Assembly: GCA_015066105.1 (NCBI GenBank)
Contig: SVOY01000005.1
Coordinates: 62,001-126,000 of the forward strand
Direction: 5' to 3'
DNA from: Oscillospiraceae bacterium
Lineage (GTDB): Bacteria; Bacillota; Clostridia; Oscillospirales; Acutalibacteraceae
Length of the DNA: 64,000 nt
The notes below the pieces were generated by a model, which searched no databases, was not told the origin of the DNA, and saw only the letters and a list, made by a program, of their open reading frames with translations. A program made the position numbers and the translations under genes. The stretch's first letter is position 1, and every line of letters starts with the position of its first letter. This document shows positions 16,983 to 25,616 of this stretch, piece after piece.

Positions 16983-17837
16983 TTATAATACATCAGTGCC
17001 ATTGATTTTAATACCAAACGATTCAAACACTGTTCCAAAACAATCCATGGTAGCCTTATATGAACGCGCTTCATTATCTGTAAAAGATACTCGAACTACT
17101 TTATCCGATAGCGATAAAACAAACATATGTATGTTAAAGCCTATTTTTTCTAATTTATCTATTATGTTTTCTCGAATATCTTCATCTAATCGTATCATAC
17201 CATCCGTATCTATAGCTAATCTCAATCTTCTTTCTACCAAATCTCGATTTTTAGTATTATTTTTTCTGTTTGACATTAAAACAGCCTCTTCAATCTTTGT
17301 AAGGCGATTCATTATGTATTCCAAAGGTTCTTTATCTTTAACATTAACATTTTCTAAAACAGATGTATCATGACTTATGTCTCCCATAATATCAATTATC
17401 GGTCCCATTTTGGCGCTAAAGTCAATTGCTTGTTCAGCTTTGATCAATGCATCTCTTAACTCTAAGACACCTTTCGCATCATTGTGATAAAATATAGTTC
17501 TCTCCATTATTATATCTGTCGGTAAGTTTGTATCTTCTTCAGAAATCATAATCATTGGTTTTCCTATTGCATGACGAAAAGCCAACTCATACATTACATT
17601 TGGATTTCTTTCAGTTAAATTGGCTATAACTAAATCATCAGAATATATCTCATTAATAATTTGTTTAGTTATTGTGCCTGGGGTAGCAATCTTATGAGCA
17701 ACTATAATATCATATTTATCACCCAAAGCCGGAATAATCGCTGCTTCTATTATTCCATCAATATGCCTTCTTATAGGATCTGTCTCTTTACCAATAGGCG
17801 TTATAACAAAACATTTTTTTCTTTCCACTTTACTCAT
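16983..17837 (-). CDS. TIR / nucleoside 2-deoxyribosyltransferase-like domain protein
   Basis: 284 residues from the ATG at 17837 (AAGGAG 9 bases upstream). The longer frame to 17954 lacks a ribosome site and reads through AT-rich leader. The N-terminal 135 residues, KCFVITPIGKETDPIRRHID then DDLVIANLTERNPNVMYELA and FRHAIGKPMIMISEED, match the Rossmann-like fold shared by nucleoside deoxyribosyltransferases and TIR-type NAD-cleaving domains. The Glu of NVMYELA is the likely catalytic residue. The C-terminal 150 residues (from about ISHDTSVLEN) are unknown, with a helical middle (YIMNRLTKIEEAVLM). Base composition is much more AT-rich than its neighbours, and no operon partner is present. A stand-alone defence or stress effector is possible but unproven. 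Confidence 0.6.
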   Translation of the reverse strand: MSKVERKKCFVITPIGKETDPIRRHIDGIIEAAIIPALGDKYDIIVAHKIATPGTITKQIINEIYSDDLVIANLTERNPNVMYELAFRHAIGKPMIMISEEDTNLPTDIIMERTIFYHNDAKGVLELRDALIKAEQAIDFSAKMGPIIDIMGDISHDTSVLENVNVKDKEPLEYIMNRLTKIEEAVLMSNRKNNTKNRDLVERRLRLAIDTDGMIRLDEDIRENIIDKLEKIGFNIHMFVLSLSDKVVRVSFTDNEARSYKATMDCFGTVFESFGIKINGTDVL

Positions 17838-18105
17838 AATAACAAACTCCTTATTGAAATTAATTCTTGAATTGTGAAACATAGCTTTATAACTTACACA
17901 AAAACAACTTAATAAGTTGTATATTTGCGTTGATTTATAAATGCAAAGTTTCACTTTTTATTATCTTTATATATTAAATGCAATAAAAAGCAAAAAGTAA
18001 CATATTTTTATTTTTTATTAGCTATTATTTAACATAAAACTGTAAGTATATGTATTTTTGTTTACTTTTCTAAACTATACTATACAAATATTCTTTTAAT
18101 TATCA

Positions 18106-18133
18106 TTTACAATTTTCATTTTAATGCTATAAT
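18106..18133 (+). promoter_or_regulatory. Sigma-A promoter of the nitroreductase gene
   Basis: TTTACA (18106-18111), a 16-base spacer and TATAAT (18128-18133), then AAAGGAG 7 bases before the GTG start at 18161. The surrounding 17955-18105 stretch is AT-rich with no gene. Confidence 0.65.
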
Positions 18134-18160
18134 GTAATTGTTAAAAAAAGGAGTGATAAT

Positions 18161-18994
18161 GTGACTGATTATAATATAAACGAATTTGCAAAAATACGTA
18201 AAAGCGTGCGCACATATATTGAAAAGCCTCTTACACAGCAGGACAGAAAAAAGCTTAACGACTATATAACCGGGCTTTCAGAGCAGGAGCACCCCTTTGG
18301 TGCAAGGGTGAGAATAAGTCTTTTTGATGTTGATAAGGAAATCAGCTCAAAGGACCTTGGCACCTACGGAGTTATAAAGGGTGCAAAAAGCTATCTCGGT
18401 GTTGCGGTAACCAAGCAGAAGGGTGCAGAGGAGGCCGTAGGCTATGTGTTTGAAAAGCTTGTGCTTTACGCCGCCTCTCTGGGTCTCGGCACCTGCTGGC
18501 TCGGCGGCACCTTTAACAGAGGTGAATTTGCAAGGGCAATGGAAATCACCGAAAACGAGCTTTTTCCCATCGCCTCTCCCGTCGGCTATATTGCGCCGAA
18601 AAATCACGCCGTTGACAAAATTATGCGTAAAGCCATAAAGGCAGACTTCCGCAAGGCCTTTGAAGAGATATTTTTTGAAAATGATTTCGGCACTCCCCTT
18701 TCAGAAGAAAGGGCGGGAGAATACGCTGACATTCTTGAAGCGGTACGGCTTGCACCGTCTGCAAAGAATGCCCAGCCCTGGCGAATACTTAAAAGCGGTG
18801 ACAGCTTTCACTTTTTTGAAAAAAAGAGCATCCCGTCATCGGGCTACGATATTCAGCGCCTTGACATAGGCATTGCGGGCTGTCATTTTGAGCTTGCGGC
18901 AAGGGAAAAGGGTATAGGCGGAAAGCTTGCTTATGTTGACACACCGCCCGAGGAAAAGGGCCTTATTTATGTTTTCTCATGGGTGAGTGAATAA
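18161..18994 (+). CDS. Nitroreductase-family oxidoreductase (TM1586-type)
   Basis: 277 residues starting at GTG. It has the double-length nitroreductase layout seen in TM1586-type proteins. The N-terminal half starts with the FMN phosphate-binding RKSVRTYIEKPL, then GVIKGAKSYLGVAVTKQ and AASLGLGTCWLGGTFNRGEF. The second half begins at ILEAVRLAPSAKNAQPWRIL, the typical nitroreductase APSAxNxQPW loop, and ends GIAGCHFELAAREKGI. It is a cytoplasmic flavoprotein that reduces an unknown substrate with NAD(P)H. It is monocistronic, and a copy of the 3'-end palindromic element starts at its stop codon. Confidence 0.85.
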   Translation: MTDYNINEFAKIRKSVRTYIEKPLTQQDRKKLNDYITGLSEQEHPFGARVRISLFDVDKEISSKDLGTYGVIKGAKSYLGVAVTKQKGAEEAVGYVFEKLVLYAASLGLGTCWLGGTFNRGEFARAMEITENELFPIASPVGYIAPKNHAVDKIMRKAIKADFRKAFEEIFFENDFGTPLSEERAGEYADILEAVRLAPSAKNAQPWRILKSGDSFHFFEKKSIPSSGYDIQRLDIGIAGCHFELAAREKGIGGKLAYVDTPPEEKGLIYVFSWVSE

Positions 18995-19050
18995 TCAGGT
19001 TTTTTTGGTTACTTTTTTTGCAAAAAAAGTAACGCCTCTGCGGCGAGCAG
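18992..19050 (+). repeat. 3'-end palindromic element, copy 2 (at nitroreductase stop codon)
   Basis: Starting at the TAA it reads TAATCAGG, TTTTTTTGGTTAC, a palindrome centred on TTTTTGCAAAAA, GTAACGCC and a GC-rich CTGCGGCGAG tail. The order and gene-relative orientation match copies 1 and 3. With copy 3 it forms an inverted pair around the gene at 19118-19597. Confidence 0.8.
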
Positions 19051-19066
19051 AATAATAAGAAGCAGT

Positions 19067-19099
19067 AAAGCACAGGATTCATAAAAAATCCTGTGCTTT
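19067..19099. terminator. Bidirectional terminator between nitroreductase and acidic-protein genes
   Basis: AAAGCACAGGAT (19067-19078) pairs with ATCCTGTGCTTT (19088-19099), with T-rich flanks on both strands. Confidence 0.85.
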
Positions 19100-19117
19100 T
19101 AGTTTTATTATGATTGT

Positions 19118-19597
19118 TTATTTCCTGTTTCTGATGTTTATCATTTTTTCAACATTTTTTAAAACTGTCTGATAATCATCTTCTATGTCGCCAACAAGGC
19201 AATCAACAGCACATAAAGCACCTGTTGCCGTTTCATCATCGTGACAAAACTCACCGTCTAAATCGTATTTTTTGCCGTCAATTATTATCTCACGGCAGTA
19301 CTCATAGTCGGCAAAGCGGAAAAAACTGAAATTTTCAACGCCGAGCTCTTGTATAAGAATAAAAAAGTTATCAACTATTTCTTCATATATTTCCTCTTCG
19401 GTTACAGGCTCGGCAGGTTCAGATAAGCTTTTTGAAAGAAGCTGACCGAACAATTCGGCAAAGCCGCTTTCTTCAAAAGCTTCGTCAAATTCATCCTCAA
19501 GCGCCTCATCAAAATCAGCGTCCGGAATAGCTTTGATTTTGTCCGCAAGCTCTTTTAATTTTAAAAGCTTTTCTATATCGAAGTCTTTTTCTTTCAT
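19118..19597 (-). CDS. Small acidic protein of unknown function
   Basis: 159 residues, very rich in Asp and Glu (DADFDEALEDEFDEAFEESG), with an N-terminal helical Lys/Glu stretch and no signal peptide or membrane helix. GGGGTGAAAGC precedes the ATG. The C-terminal part has some charged helical character (DYQTVLKNVEKMINIRNRK). I do not recognise a family. It sits alone between the two inverted copies of the 3'-end palindromic element and has its own terminator. Confidence 0.6.
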   Translation of the reverse strand: MKEKDFDIEKLLKLKELADKIKAIPDADFDEALEDEFDEAFEESGFAELFGQLLSKSLSEPAEPVTEEEIYEEIVDNFFILIQELGVENFSFFRFADYEYCREIIIDGKKYDLDGEFCHDDETATGALCAVDCLVGDIEDDYQTVLKNVEKMINIRNRK

Positions 19598-19620
19598 GCT
19601 TTCACCCCGATTTTTTAATC

Positions 19621-19679
19621 ATGCCCTCGGCGGGCAGCCATTACTTTTCTTGAAAGAAAAGTAATCAAAAGAACTTTTA
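19621..19679 (-). repeat. 3'-end palindromic element, copy 3 (at AI-2E permease stop codon)
   Basis: Read in the direction of the permease gene: TAAAAG, TTCTTTTGATTAC, a palindrome centred on TTCTTTCAAGAA, GTAATGGC and a GCCGAGGG tail. It is slightly diverged from copies 1 and 2, with compensating changes in both arms (GATTAC/GTAATG). Confidence 0.8.
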
Positions 19680-20807
19680 TTGTTTTCTGCTTATAAGCTC
19701 TGTTTTACCGTTTATCTCATTACCGAGCAGACGGTAAGCCGTAGCGGCAACAGGCACACTTATCATCATACCGAGTATACCGAACATTCCCGAGCCGACA
19801 GCAACGGCAACAAAAACCCATATACCCGGAAGACCGATTGACGAGCCCACAACCTTGGGATAAATCAGGTCACCCTCAAGCTGCTGAAGTATTACAATGA
19901 AAACAAGGAAAATAATTGCCTTTGTCGGCGACTCAACAAAAATGAGCACAAAGCCTATACCGCCGCCTATAAGTGCACCCACAACGGGAATAAGTGCCGT
20001 AAAGGCTGTAACCGCACCCATCATTGCCGCATAGGGCAAACGAAGAATAAGCATACCCACCGAGCAGAGTGCACCGAGAATAACGGCCTCTGTGCACTGA
20101 CCTACGATAAACTTGTGAAAAGCATCGTTTGCAGTTTTGAGCACATATCTGCCCTTATCATATATATCCTTTTTAACAAAATGCTTTATAACTCTGTCCG
20201 TCTGCTCCATAAGCTTATCCTTGCTCAGAAGCAGATAAACAGCAAATATAATTGCAAGTATACCGCTTGTTGCACCCGAAACAACAGACGAAACGGTGGA
20301 GACCACAACATCAAAGGCCGAGCCTATTCCCGTTGTTGCAACGGATATAATCTCGCTTATCTTTGACTTCCAGTCAATACCCTCAAGCATACCGAGAATA
20401 TCCTCGGGAACGATTTCAAACTGTGCAACAAACTCCACAACCTTATCTATGGCACCGGGCACCTTATCAATAAGCAGCTTGATACAGCTTGTAAGCTGAG
20501 GCACCACAAGGGCCACAACAAGCGCAACTATAAGCAGCAGTGTTACAAGCGTCAGCACAAGGCAGATGCCGTTTCTGAGTTTATATATCTTAGGGTTATT
20601 TGTACGCTTTAAAATGTGCCTTTCGTAAAACTCCATAAGTATGTTGAGCGGATATGCAATTACCGCACCGATAACAAGAGGCAGAACTGCACTGAGAAAG
20701 GTTTTTATAAGCGAAGCGGTTGATGTCCAGTAATGAATGGCGAGAAAAACCGCAAAAACGCTTATGCCTACCCGAAAGCAGGTTTTCCAATCAATTTTTA
20801 TCTTCAT
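19677..20807 (-). CDS. AI-2E family transporter (YdiK/PerM-type permease)
   Basis: 376 residues with about eight membrane helices in the PF01594 layout. Two N-terminal helices (FRVGISVFAVFLAIHYW and VLPLVIGAVIAYPLNILMEF) are followed by a third, and a soluble middle (VPGAIDKVVEFVAQFEIVPE). A C-terminal block has GQCTEAVILGALCSVGMLIL, TALIPVVGALIGGGIGF and the family PKVVGSSIGLPGIWVFVAV. The name comes from autoinducer-2 export, but many members carry other solutes or ions. It lies 18 bases downstream of the GPH symporter and is probably in the same operon. Confidence 0.9.
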   Translation of the reverse strand: MKIKIDWKTCFRVGISVFAVFLAIHYWTSTASLIKTFLSAVLPLVIGAVIAYPLNILMEFYERHILKRTNNPKIYKLRNGICLVLTLVTLLLIVALVVALVVPQLTSCIKLLIDKVPGAIDKVVEFVAQFEIVPEDILGMLEGIDWKSKISEIISVATTGIGSAFDVVVSTVSSVVSGATSGILAIIFAVYLLLSKDKLMEQTDRVIKHFVKKDIYDKGRYVLKTANDAFHKFIVGQCTEAVILGALCSVGMLILRLPYAAMMGAVTAFTALIPVVGALIGGGIGFVLIFVESPTKAIIFLVFIVILQQLEGDLIYPKVVGSSIGLPGIWVFVAVAVGSGMFGILGMMISVPVAATAYRLLGNEINGKTELISRKQ

Positions 20808-20825
20808 AAAATCCGTCCTTTTTAT

Positions 20826-22382
20826 TTACTGAGCAATCTGATTTGTTTCAAGGGCATTAATTTCATCAAGGCTGTGCTGTCTTTTTTCTTCAAGTGCCTT
20901 TACAATTTCCTTATGCCTCTTGCCCGAAAGCTTGTAGAATAACATAGGAATAATTGACAGCAGTGAGAAGGCACCGGGGAAAATCGCAAACATATAAATA
21001 AGGCTCTTTTTAGCCTCTATGGGCATAAGCTCGGGAGTATCCGCAAACTTTGTATAGCCGATATATACAAGGAAGAGATTTGTCATATATGTTGTGCAGT
21101 TACTGATAATTCTTGAAAGCGTACCCTTGAGTGCACTTACCGTAGCCTCGTTTCTCTCGCCGAACTTATATTCGCCGTAATCGTAAATTGCCATCTGTAA
21201 AAGTCCGGGAATTGTATTGTAGAAGCCCGTTGTAAGGCCGTGAAGAGCCCACCACAAAACTACCATAAGGAAAATGTGCTGGGGAGTCTTTTCCTCATAG
21301 GGATAAACGGAAAGGAACATTCCTATAAAGCAGACAAAGGTACCTAACTTCATACCGATATAAAGAATTTTGTCGTCCACCCACTTACGGATAACAGGAG
21401 CAACAAAAAGTGAAATGCCCGTTGTAACAAAGGTAGCAAGGGATGCAACCGACATAAGTGCGGCGTAATTGCCGTCGGTGTAGTGGTATGTAAACTCTAT
21501 AGCCGTACCCTCAAAGAAGGTAATGTGGAAGGTTTCTGTTCTGAAGCAGGCAATAAAGGCATAGGTCATAAGGCTGTAGCCGATACCGAAGCCGATACCG
21601 AGAATTTCGGAAATCATATAAAGCACAAGGGGCTTGTTTTTGATGATTTTTTTGTAAACATCGCGAAGCTTGGGAGCCTCAACAACAGGAGGCTCTGCAA
21701 TACGCTCCTTTGTGGCAATAATATTCCAGAATGCAAAGGGAATTGACAAAACTACAACAAAGCTGTAGCTGTAGAAATATCTCTCCGCCTCTGAAAGATT
21801 GGGCATAAGCATAGGAAGGAATGCGGCAATATATGTACCCGTAGAGCCTATGGCAGTACCGATAATGCTGTCCATTCCGGCAATGTAGCCACGCTCAAGA
21901 TTGTTTGTTGTTCTTCTGGCATTAAGGGCTGTAAGGGCCGCATTGTAAAAGGTGCTGAAGGCATCGTTAAGGAAATAAAGGCTGACAAGCCAGATAACCT
22001 TGAAGGTATCGCCCGCCTGAGGGAAAAACTGCTTTATGGGCAGGGTCTGAAGAATAAGCACAAGGTTAAAGGGAATAAGGGTGAGCATAATCCACGGCTT
22101 GAAGCGTCCCCAGGTGCCGAAGGTCCTGCGGTTTTTATCAAGGAAAGAGGAAACGATAACGTCGTTTGCAATATCCCAGAAGCCGAGAACAAAAATAACC
22201 GTACTGTAAACGGCAAAGGCCTTTTCACTGAGACCCAGATAGGTTGATGCCACAAGTGCGCCGAAAAAGCCCGACATTGCACTGTAAACTCTTGAAACAG
22301 CCGTACTTGAGCCGTAGGCGGCGTACTCTTTGAGGGTAATTTTTTCATTAACATCCGTAGCGATGTTGTTTCTGATTTTCAT
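20826..22382 (-). CDS. GPH-family (MFS_2) sugar:cation symporter
   Basis: 518 residues from the ATG at 22382, preceded by GAGAGGTG at 6 bases. The ORF could start at 22391 but that has no site. About 12 membrane helices are seen. The N-terminal block YAAYGSSTAVSRVYSAMSGF and DIANDVIVSSFLDKNRRTFG then WGRFKPWIMLTLIPFNL matches the GPH/melibiose-carrier family, whose R-T-x-x-G-x-x-P-W loop is visible. It imports oligosaccharides or glycosides with Na+ or H+. The substrate cannot be assigned; no glycosidase is directly linked. Confidence 0.85.
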   Translation of the reverse strand: MKIRNNIATDVNEKITLKEYAAYGSSTAVSRVYSAMSGFFGALVASTYLGLSEKAFAVYSTVIFVLGFWDIANDVIVSSFLDKNRRTFGTWGRFKPWIMLTLIPFNLVLILQTLPIKQFFPQAGDTFKVIWLVSLYFLNDAFSTFYNAALTALNARRTTNNLERGYIAGMDSIIGTAIGSTGTYIAAFLPMLMPNLSEAERYFYSYSFVVVLSIPFAFWNIIATKERIAEPPVVEAPKLRDVYKKIIKNKPLVLYMISEILGIGFGIGYSLMTYAFIACFRTETFHITFFEGTAIEFTYHYTDGNYAALMSVASLATFVTTGISLFVAPVIRKWVDDKILYIGMKLGTFVCFIGMFLSVYPYEEKTPQHIFLMVVLWWALHGLTTGFYNTIPGLLQMAIYDYGEYKFGERNEATVSALKGTLSRIISNCTTYMTNLFLVYIGYTKFADTPELMPIEAKKSLIYMFAIFPGAFSLLSIIPMLFYKLSGKRHKEIVKALEEKRQHSLDEINALETNQIAQ

Positions 22383-22464
22383 AAAATACACCTCTCACAC
22401 TTTATTGTGTTAAATTTTAACATAAAAACAAGGTGAAAGTCAACAAAAAACTATAAAAATAAAC

Positions 22465-22513
22465 AAACAGATGTATATTCCGTACAAGCCTTGTCACGAA
22501 AATACATCTGTTT
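22465..22513 (-). terminator. Terminator of the feo operon
   Basis: AAACAGATGTAT (22465-22476) pairs with ATACATCTGTTT (22502-22513), with T-rich flanks on both strands, between the feo genes and the symporter gene. Confidence 0.75.
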
Positions 22514-22535
22514 TATCACGGCTTTTAATACACCG

Positions 22536-22721
22536 TTATTTTTCTTTGCTTTCGGGCCTGTAAGCCTGACAGGCCCCTTGCGAGGGACAGCCTGCACAGC
22601 CGCCGCAGCAGCCGCCTTTTTTCTTATCCTTACGTAATTTGACAACAATGCATATAAGTATAAGCACAAGCACCGCGGCAACAAGTATTGTGCCGCTGTT
22701 GGCACTTAAGTATTCAAGCAT
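22536..22721 (-). CDS. FeoB-associated Cys-rich membrane protein
   Basis: 61 residues: one membrane helix (ILVAAVLVLILICIVVKLRK) and a cytoplasmic Cys cluster KKGGCCGGCAGCPSQGACQ. This is the PF12669 pattern and its usual place is directly after feoB, here 9 bases downstream. It is thought to help ferrous iron pass through or on from FeoB. Part of feoA-feoB-peptide operon ending in the hairpin at 22465-22513. Confidence 0.9.
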   Translation of the reverse strand: MLEYLSANSGTILVAAVLVLILICIVVKLRKDKKKGGCCGGCAGCPSQGACQAYRPESKEK

Positions 22722-22730
22722 AAAATCACC

Positions 22731-24878
22731 TTATTTCTTTGTTTTTGCAGGCCTTACAAGAAGGAAAAGCATATAACCGAGCACCGCCGCCGCAGCAATG
22801 ACACCGATAATATCGGCATTGCCCGTAAACAGACTGCCGAACTGATAAACCATAAGCGAAACCGCATAGGCAAACACACACTGATAAATTATTGCAAAGG
22901 CAGACCACTTAAGGCTGTTCATCTCTCTTCTTATTGCGCCCATTGCCGCAACGCAGGGAGCGCAAAGCAGGTTGAACACAAGGAAGGAATATCCCGAAAC
23001 GGGGGTGAATATTCCGCGCATTGCCTGCCAGATTTCATTACCCGCCTCCGAAACCTCACTGTTGCCCAAAAGCACACCGAAGGTTGAAACAACATTTTCC
23101 TTTGCAATGAGACCCGTGAGGGTTGCAACAACGCTCTGCCAGTTACCGAAGCCTAAGGGTCTGAACATCCACGCAAAAAGGTTGCCGATAAAGGAAAGCA
23201 CCGATTTGTTGATATCCTCTGTCATAACCAATCTGCCGTTTTCAAAGCCGAAGGACTGCAGGAACCACAGTATAACCATTGAAAGCAGAATTACCGTACC
23301 TGCCTTTTTAACAAAGGACCAGCCTCTTTCCCACATTGAGCGAAGCACATTCCTCATAGGTGGCAGATGGTAAGGGGGAAGCTCCATAACAAAGGGAGCC
23401 TCAGCGCCGGAAAATGCGGCCGTCTTTTTAAGCATCAGACCCGACACCATAACCGCCGTAATGCCGATGAAATAGGCACTCGGTGCAACCCAGGCAGCCT
23501 TGCCGAAAAGCGCACCGGCAATAAGGCCGATAACAGGTATTTTTGCCGAGCAGGGAATAAATGAGGTTGTGATAACCGCCATTTTGCGGTCACGGTCACT
23601 TTCGATTGTTCTTGAAGCCATAATGCCCGGCACACTGCAGCCCGTGCCTACAAGCATGGGAATAAAGGATTTGCCGGAAAGGCCGAACTTTCTGAAAAGC
23701 TTATCAAGAACAAAGGCAATTCTTGACATATAGCCACAGCCCTCAAGGAAGGCAAGGAAGAAAAACAGCACAAAAATCTGAGGCACAAAGCCCAAAACCG
23801 AGCCTACGCCGCCCACTATGCCGTCCAGAATGAGGCTCCGAAGCCAGGGGGCACAGTTGAGCCTTACAAGAAGCTGTTCAATTATTACGGGAATACCGAG
23901 AAAATCCTTGCCGAAAAGGGTAAAGCCCTCGCCGAAAACACCGTCGTTCATAAAATCCGTCATCCAGGTGCCTACGGTTGAAACCGAGATATAGTAGATA
24001 AAGAAAATCACGACGGCAAAAATCGGCAGTGCAAGAAAGCGGTTTGTCAGCACTCTGTCAATTTTATCTGAAGGTGTAAGTCCGTTCTTGTTCTTTTTCT
24101 TATAGCAATCGGCAAGACACCTTGCAATATAATTATATCTCTCATTGATGATTATGCTTTCGGAGTCATCGTCATATTCCTCTTCAACGTGGATAATGTC
24201 CTTTTCTATATGAGAAATAATATCACTGTTGAGGCTTAATTTTTCAATAACTCTGCCGTCACGCTCAAAAAGCTTAACGGCGTACCATCTCTGCTCCTCA
24301 TCGGGAAGCTCATGCACAACCGCCTCTTCAATATGAGCGAGGGCGTGCTCAACCTCACCTGAAAAGTTGTGCTGAGGGATTTTTCTGCCCTTTGCGGCAA
24401 CCCTTTTCACCTGCTCAACAGCCTCGTCAAGGCCCGTCTCCTTAAGTGCGGAAATCTCGACTATGGGACAGCCCATATGTATACTCAGCTTTTCAATATC
24501 AATTTTATCTCCGCTTTTTCTTACAACGTCCATCATATTTATGGCAATAACAACGGGGATGCCGAGCTCTGTAAGCTGAGTTGTAAGATAAAGATTCCTT
24601 TCAAGGTTAGTGCCGTCAACAAGGTTTAATATAGCGTCGGGCTTTTCCTCAACAAGATATTTTCTTGCCACAACCTCTTCAAGGGTGTAAGGCGAAAGAG
24701 AATAAATACCGGGAAGGTCAACCACGGTGATATCCGGGTTCTTTTTCACCTTGCCCTCCTTTTTTTCAACAGTAACACCGGGCCAGTTGCCCACAAACTG
24801 ATTGGAGCCTGTGAGAGCATTGAACAAGGTTGTTTTACCGCTGTTGGGATTACCTGCAAGTGCAACCTTTATATTCAT
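22731..24878 (-). CDS. feoB: Ferrous iron transporter FeoB
   Basis: 715 residues. N-terminal G-protein domain: GNPNSGKTT (G1, from residue 9), DLPGIYSLSPY (G3), NMMDV (G4) and EISALKETG (G5). After a helical GDI-like spacer, membrane helices start near residue 285 (FLALPIFAVVIFFIYYI). They contain the two gate repeats, with LVGTGCSVPGIMASR and GLIAKENVVSTFGVLLG recognisable. Imports Fe2+ across the cytoplasmic membrane. The start overlaps the feoA stop (ATGA). Under the promoter and metal-box palindromes at 25127-25215. Confidence 0.97.
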   Translation of the reverse strand: MNIKVALAGNPNSGKTTLFNALTGSNQFVGNWPGVTVEKKEGKVKKNPDITVVDLPGIYSLSPYTLEEVVARKYLVEEKPDAILNLVDGTNLERNLYLTTQLTELGIPVVIAINMMDVVRKSGDKIDIEKLSIHMGCPIVEISALKETGLDEAVEQVKRVAAKGRKIPQHNFSGEVEHALAHIEEAVVHELPDEEQRWYAVKLFERDGRVIEKLSLNSDIISHIEKDIIHVEEEYDDDSESIIINERYNYIARCLADCYKKKNKNGLTPSDKIDRVLTNRFLALPIFAVVIFFIYYISVSTVGTWMTDFMNDGVFGEGFTLFGKDFLGIPVIIEQLLVRLNCAPWLRSLILDGIVGGVGSVLGFVPQIFVLFFFLAFLEGCGYMSRIAFVLDKLFRKFGLSGKSFIPMLVGTGCSVPGIMASRTIESDRDRKMAVITTSFIPCSAKIPVIGLIAGALFGKAAWVAPSAYFIGITAVMVSGLMLKKTAAFSGAEAPFVMELPPYHLPPMRNVLRSMWERGWSFVKKAGTVILLSMVILWFLQSFGFENGRLVMTEDINKSVLSFIGNLFAWMFRPLGFGNWQSVVATLTGLIAKENVVSTFGVLLGNSEVSEAGNEIWQAMRGIFTPVSGYSFLVFNLLCAPCVAAMGAIRREMNSLKWSAFAIIYQCVFAYAVSLMVYQFGSLFTGNADIIGVIAAAAVLGYMLFLLVRPAKTKK

Positions 24879-25102
24879 TTCGTCGCCTCCACTTCAACCA
24901 TATCGGCATCTGCCTTTCTTAAGGAAAGCTCATAGCCTCTTACAAAAATTTCCATAGGGTCACCTAAGGGTGCAACTCTTCTGACGTAAATCTCAACGCC
25001 CTTGGTAATGCCCATATCCATAATTCTGCGCCTTATGGCACCTTCGCCGCGGACCTTGATTACTTTTGCCCTGTGTCCGACCCTGATATCCTTAAGTGTC
25101 AT
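24875..25102 (-). CDS. feoA: Ferrous iron transport protein FeoA
   Basis: 75 residues from the ATG at 25102 with GAGG 6 bases upstream. ATG codons at 25108 and 25138 are less well placed. SH3-like FeoA fold: LKDIRVGHRAKVIKVRGEG, RRIMDMGITKGVEIYVRRVA and PLGDPMEIFVRGYELSLRKA, the usual GDPxE..RGxELSLRK ending. Partner of FeoB, with a 4-base overlap. Confidence 0.95.
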   Translation of the reverse strand: MTLKDIRVGHRAKVIKVRGEGAIRRRIMDMGITKGVEIYVRRVAPLGDPMEIFVRGYELSLRKADADMVEVEATK

Positions 25103-25126
25103 ACTCATCCTCTTTTCCGTATAAGT

Positions 25127-25179
25127 AGTTAGTTCCAACTAACTTGAACCTTTTAAAAATCGGTTAGTGTTCACTAACC
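25127..25179. promoter_or_regulatory. Two palindromic metal-box-like operators of feoAB
   Basis: Box 1 (25127-25144) is AGTTAGTT-CC-AACTAACT and box 2 (25162-25179) is GGTTAGTG-TT-CACTAACC, both with perfect 8-base arms and centres 35 bp apart. Both share GTTAGT-N4-ACTAAC and lie just downstream of a consensus promoter, so bound protein would block transcription. The pattern is closer to DtxR/MntR/IdeR-type sites than to the Fur box at 62576. The regulator is not in the window. Confidence 0.7.
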
Positions 25180-25186
25180 ATACAAC

Positions 25187-25215
25187 ATTATATTTTACAA
25201 CGGCTTTTTTGTCAA
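25187..25215 (-). promoter_or_regulatory. Consensus sigma-A promoter of feoAB
   Basis: On the minus strand TTGACA (25210-25215), exactly 17 bases, TATAAT (25187-25192). The start point should fall in operator box 2. Confidence 0.85.
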
Positions 25216-25315
25216 TAGCTTTTGGAAAATTTTTCCGTATTTTTTTAAAAAGTGTTTTATAAGCACCGCTTTTTATGCTATTATAAGCTAAACACACTGA
25301 AAGGCGGAAAGCACT

Positions 25316-25612
25316 ATGGTAAAGCATATGATAATATGGAAGATAAAAGAAGACTGCGACAACAAAAAGGCAGTAAAGGAAAACGTAAAAAGAGAGCTTG
25401 AAGCTCTTAACGGTAAAATTGCAGGCCTTGTTGAAATGCACATAATCACTGACGGTCTCCCCTCCTCCTCGGGCGACCTTATGATGGATTCTCTTTTTGA
25501 AAACGCAGAGTCCCTGAAGGCTTATCAGAAGCACCCCCTGCATCAGCATACGGCAAATACCTTTGTAAGGCCTAATATGTGTCAGCGGCTTTCCCTTGAT
25601 TACGAAATATAA
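25316..25612 (+). CDS. Dabb-domain (stress-responsive A/B barrel) protein
   Basis: 98 residues, a single Dabb domain: MVKHMIIWKIKED start, LNGKIAGLVEMHIITDGL in the middle, DLMMDSLFENAESLKAYQKH and HQHTANTFVRPNM at the end. It forms small ferredoxin-like dimers, and the function in bacteria is mostly unknown. A GGCGGAAAGCACT leader precedes the ATG. It is divergent from feoA but outside the metal boxes, and monocistronic. Confidence 0.85.
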   Translation: MVKHMIIWKIKEDCDNKKAVKENVKRELEALNGKIAGLVEMHIITDGLPSSSGDLMMDSLFENAESLKAYQKHPLHQHTANTFVRPNMCQRLSLDYEI

Positions 25613-25616
25613 AAAA

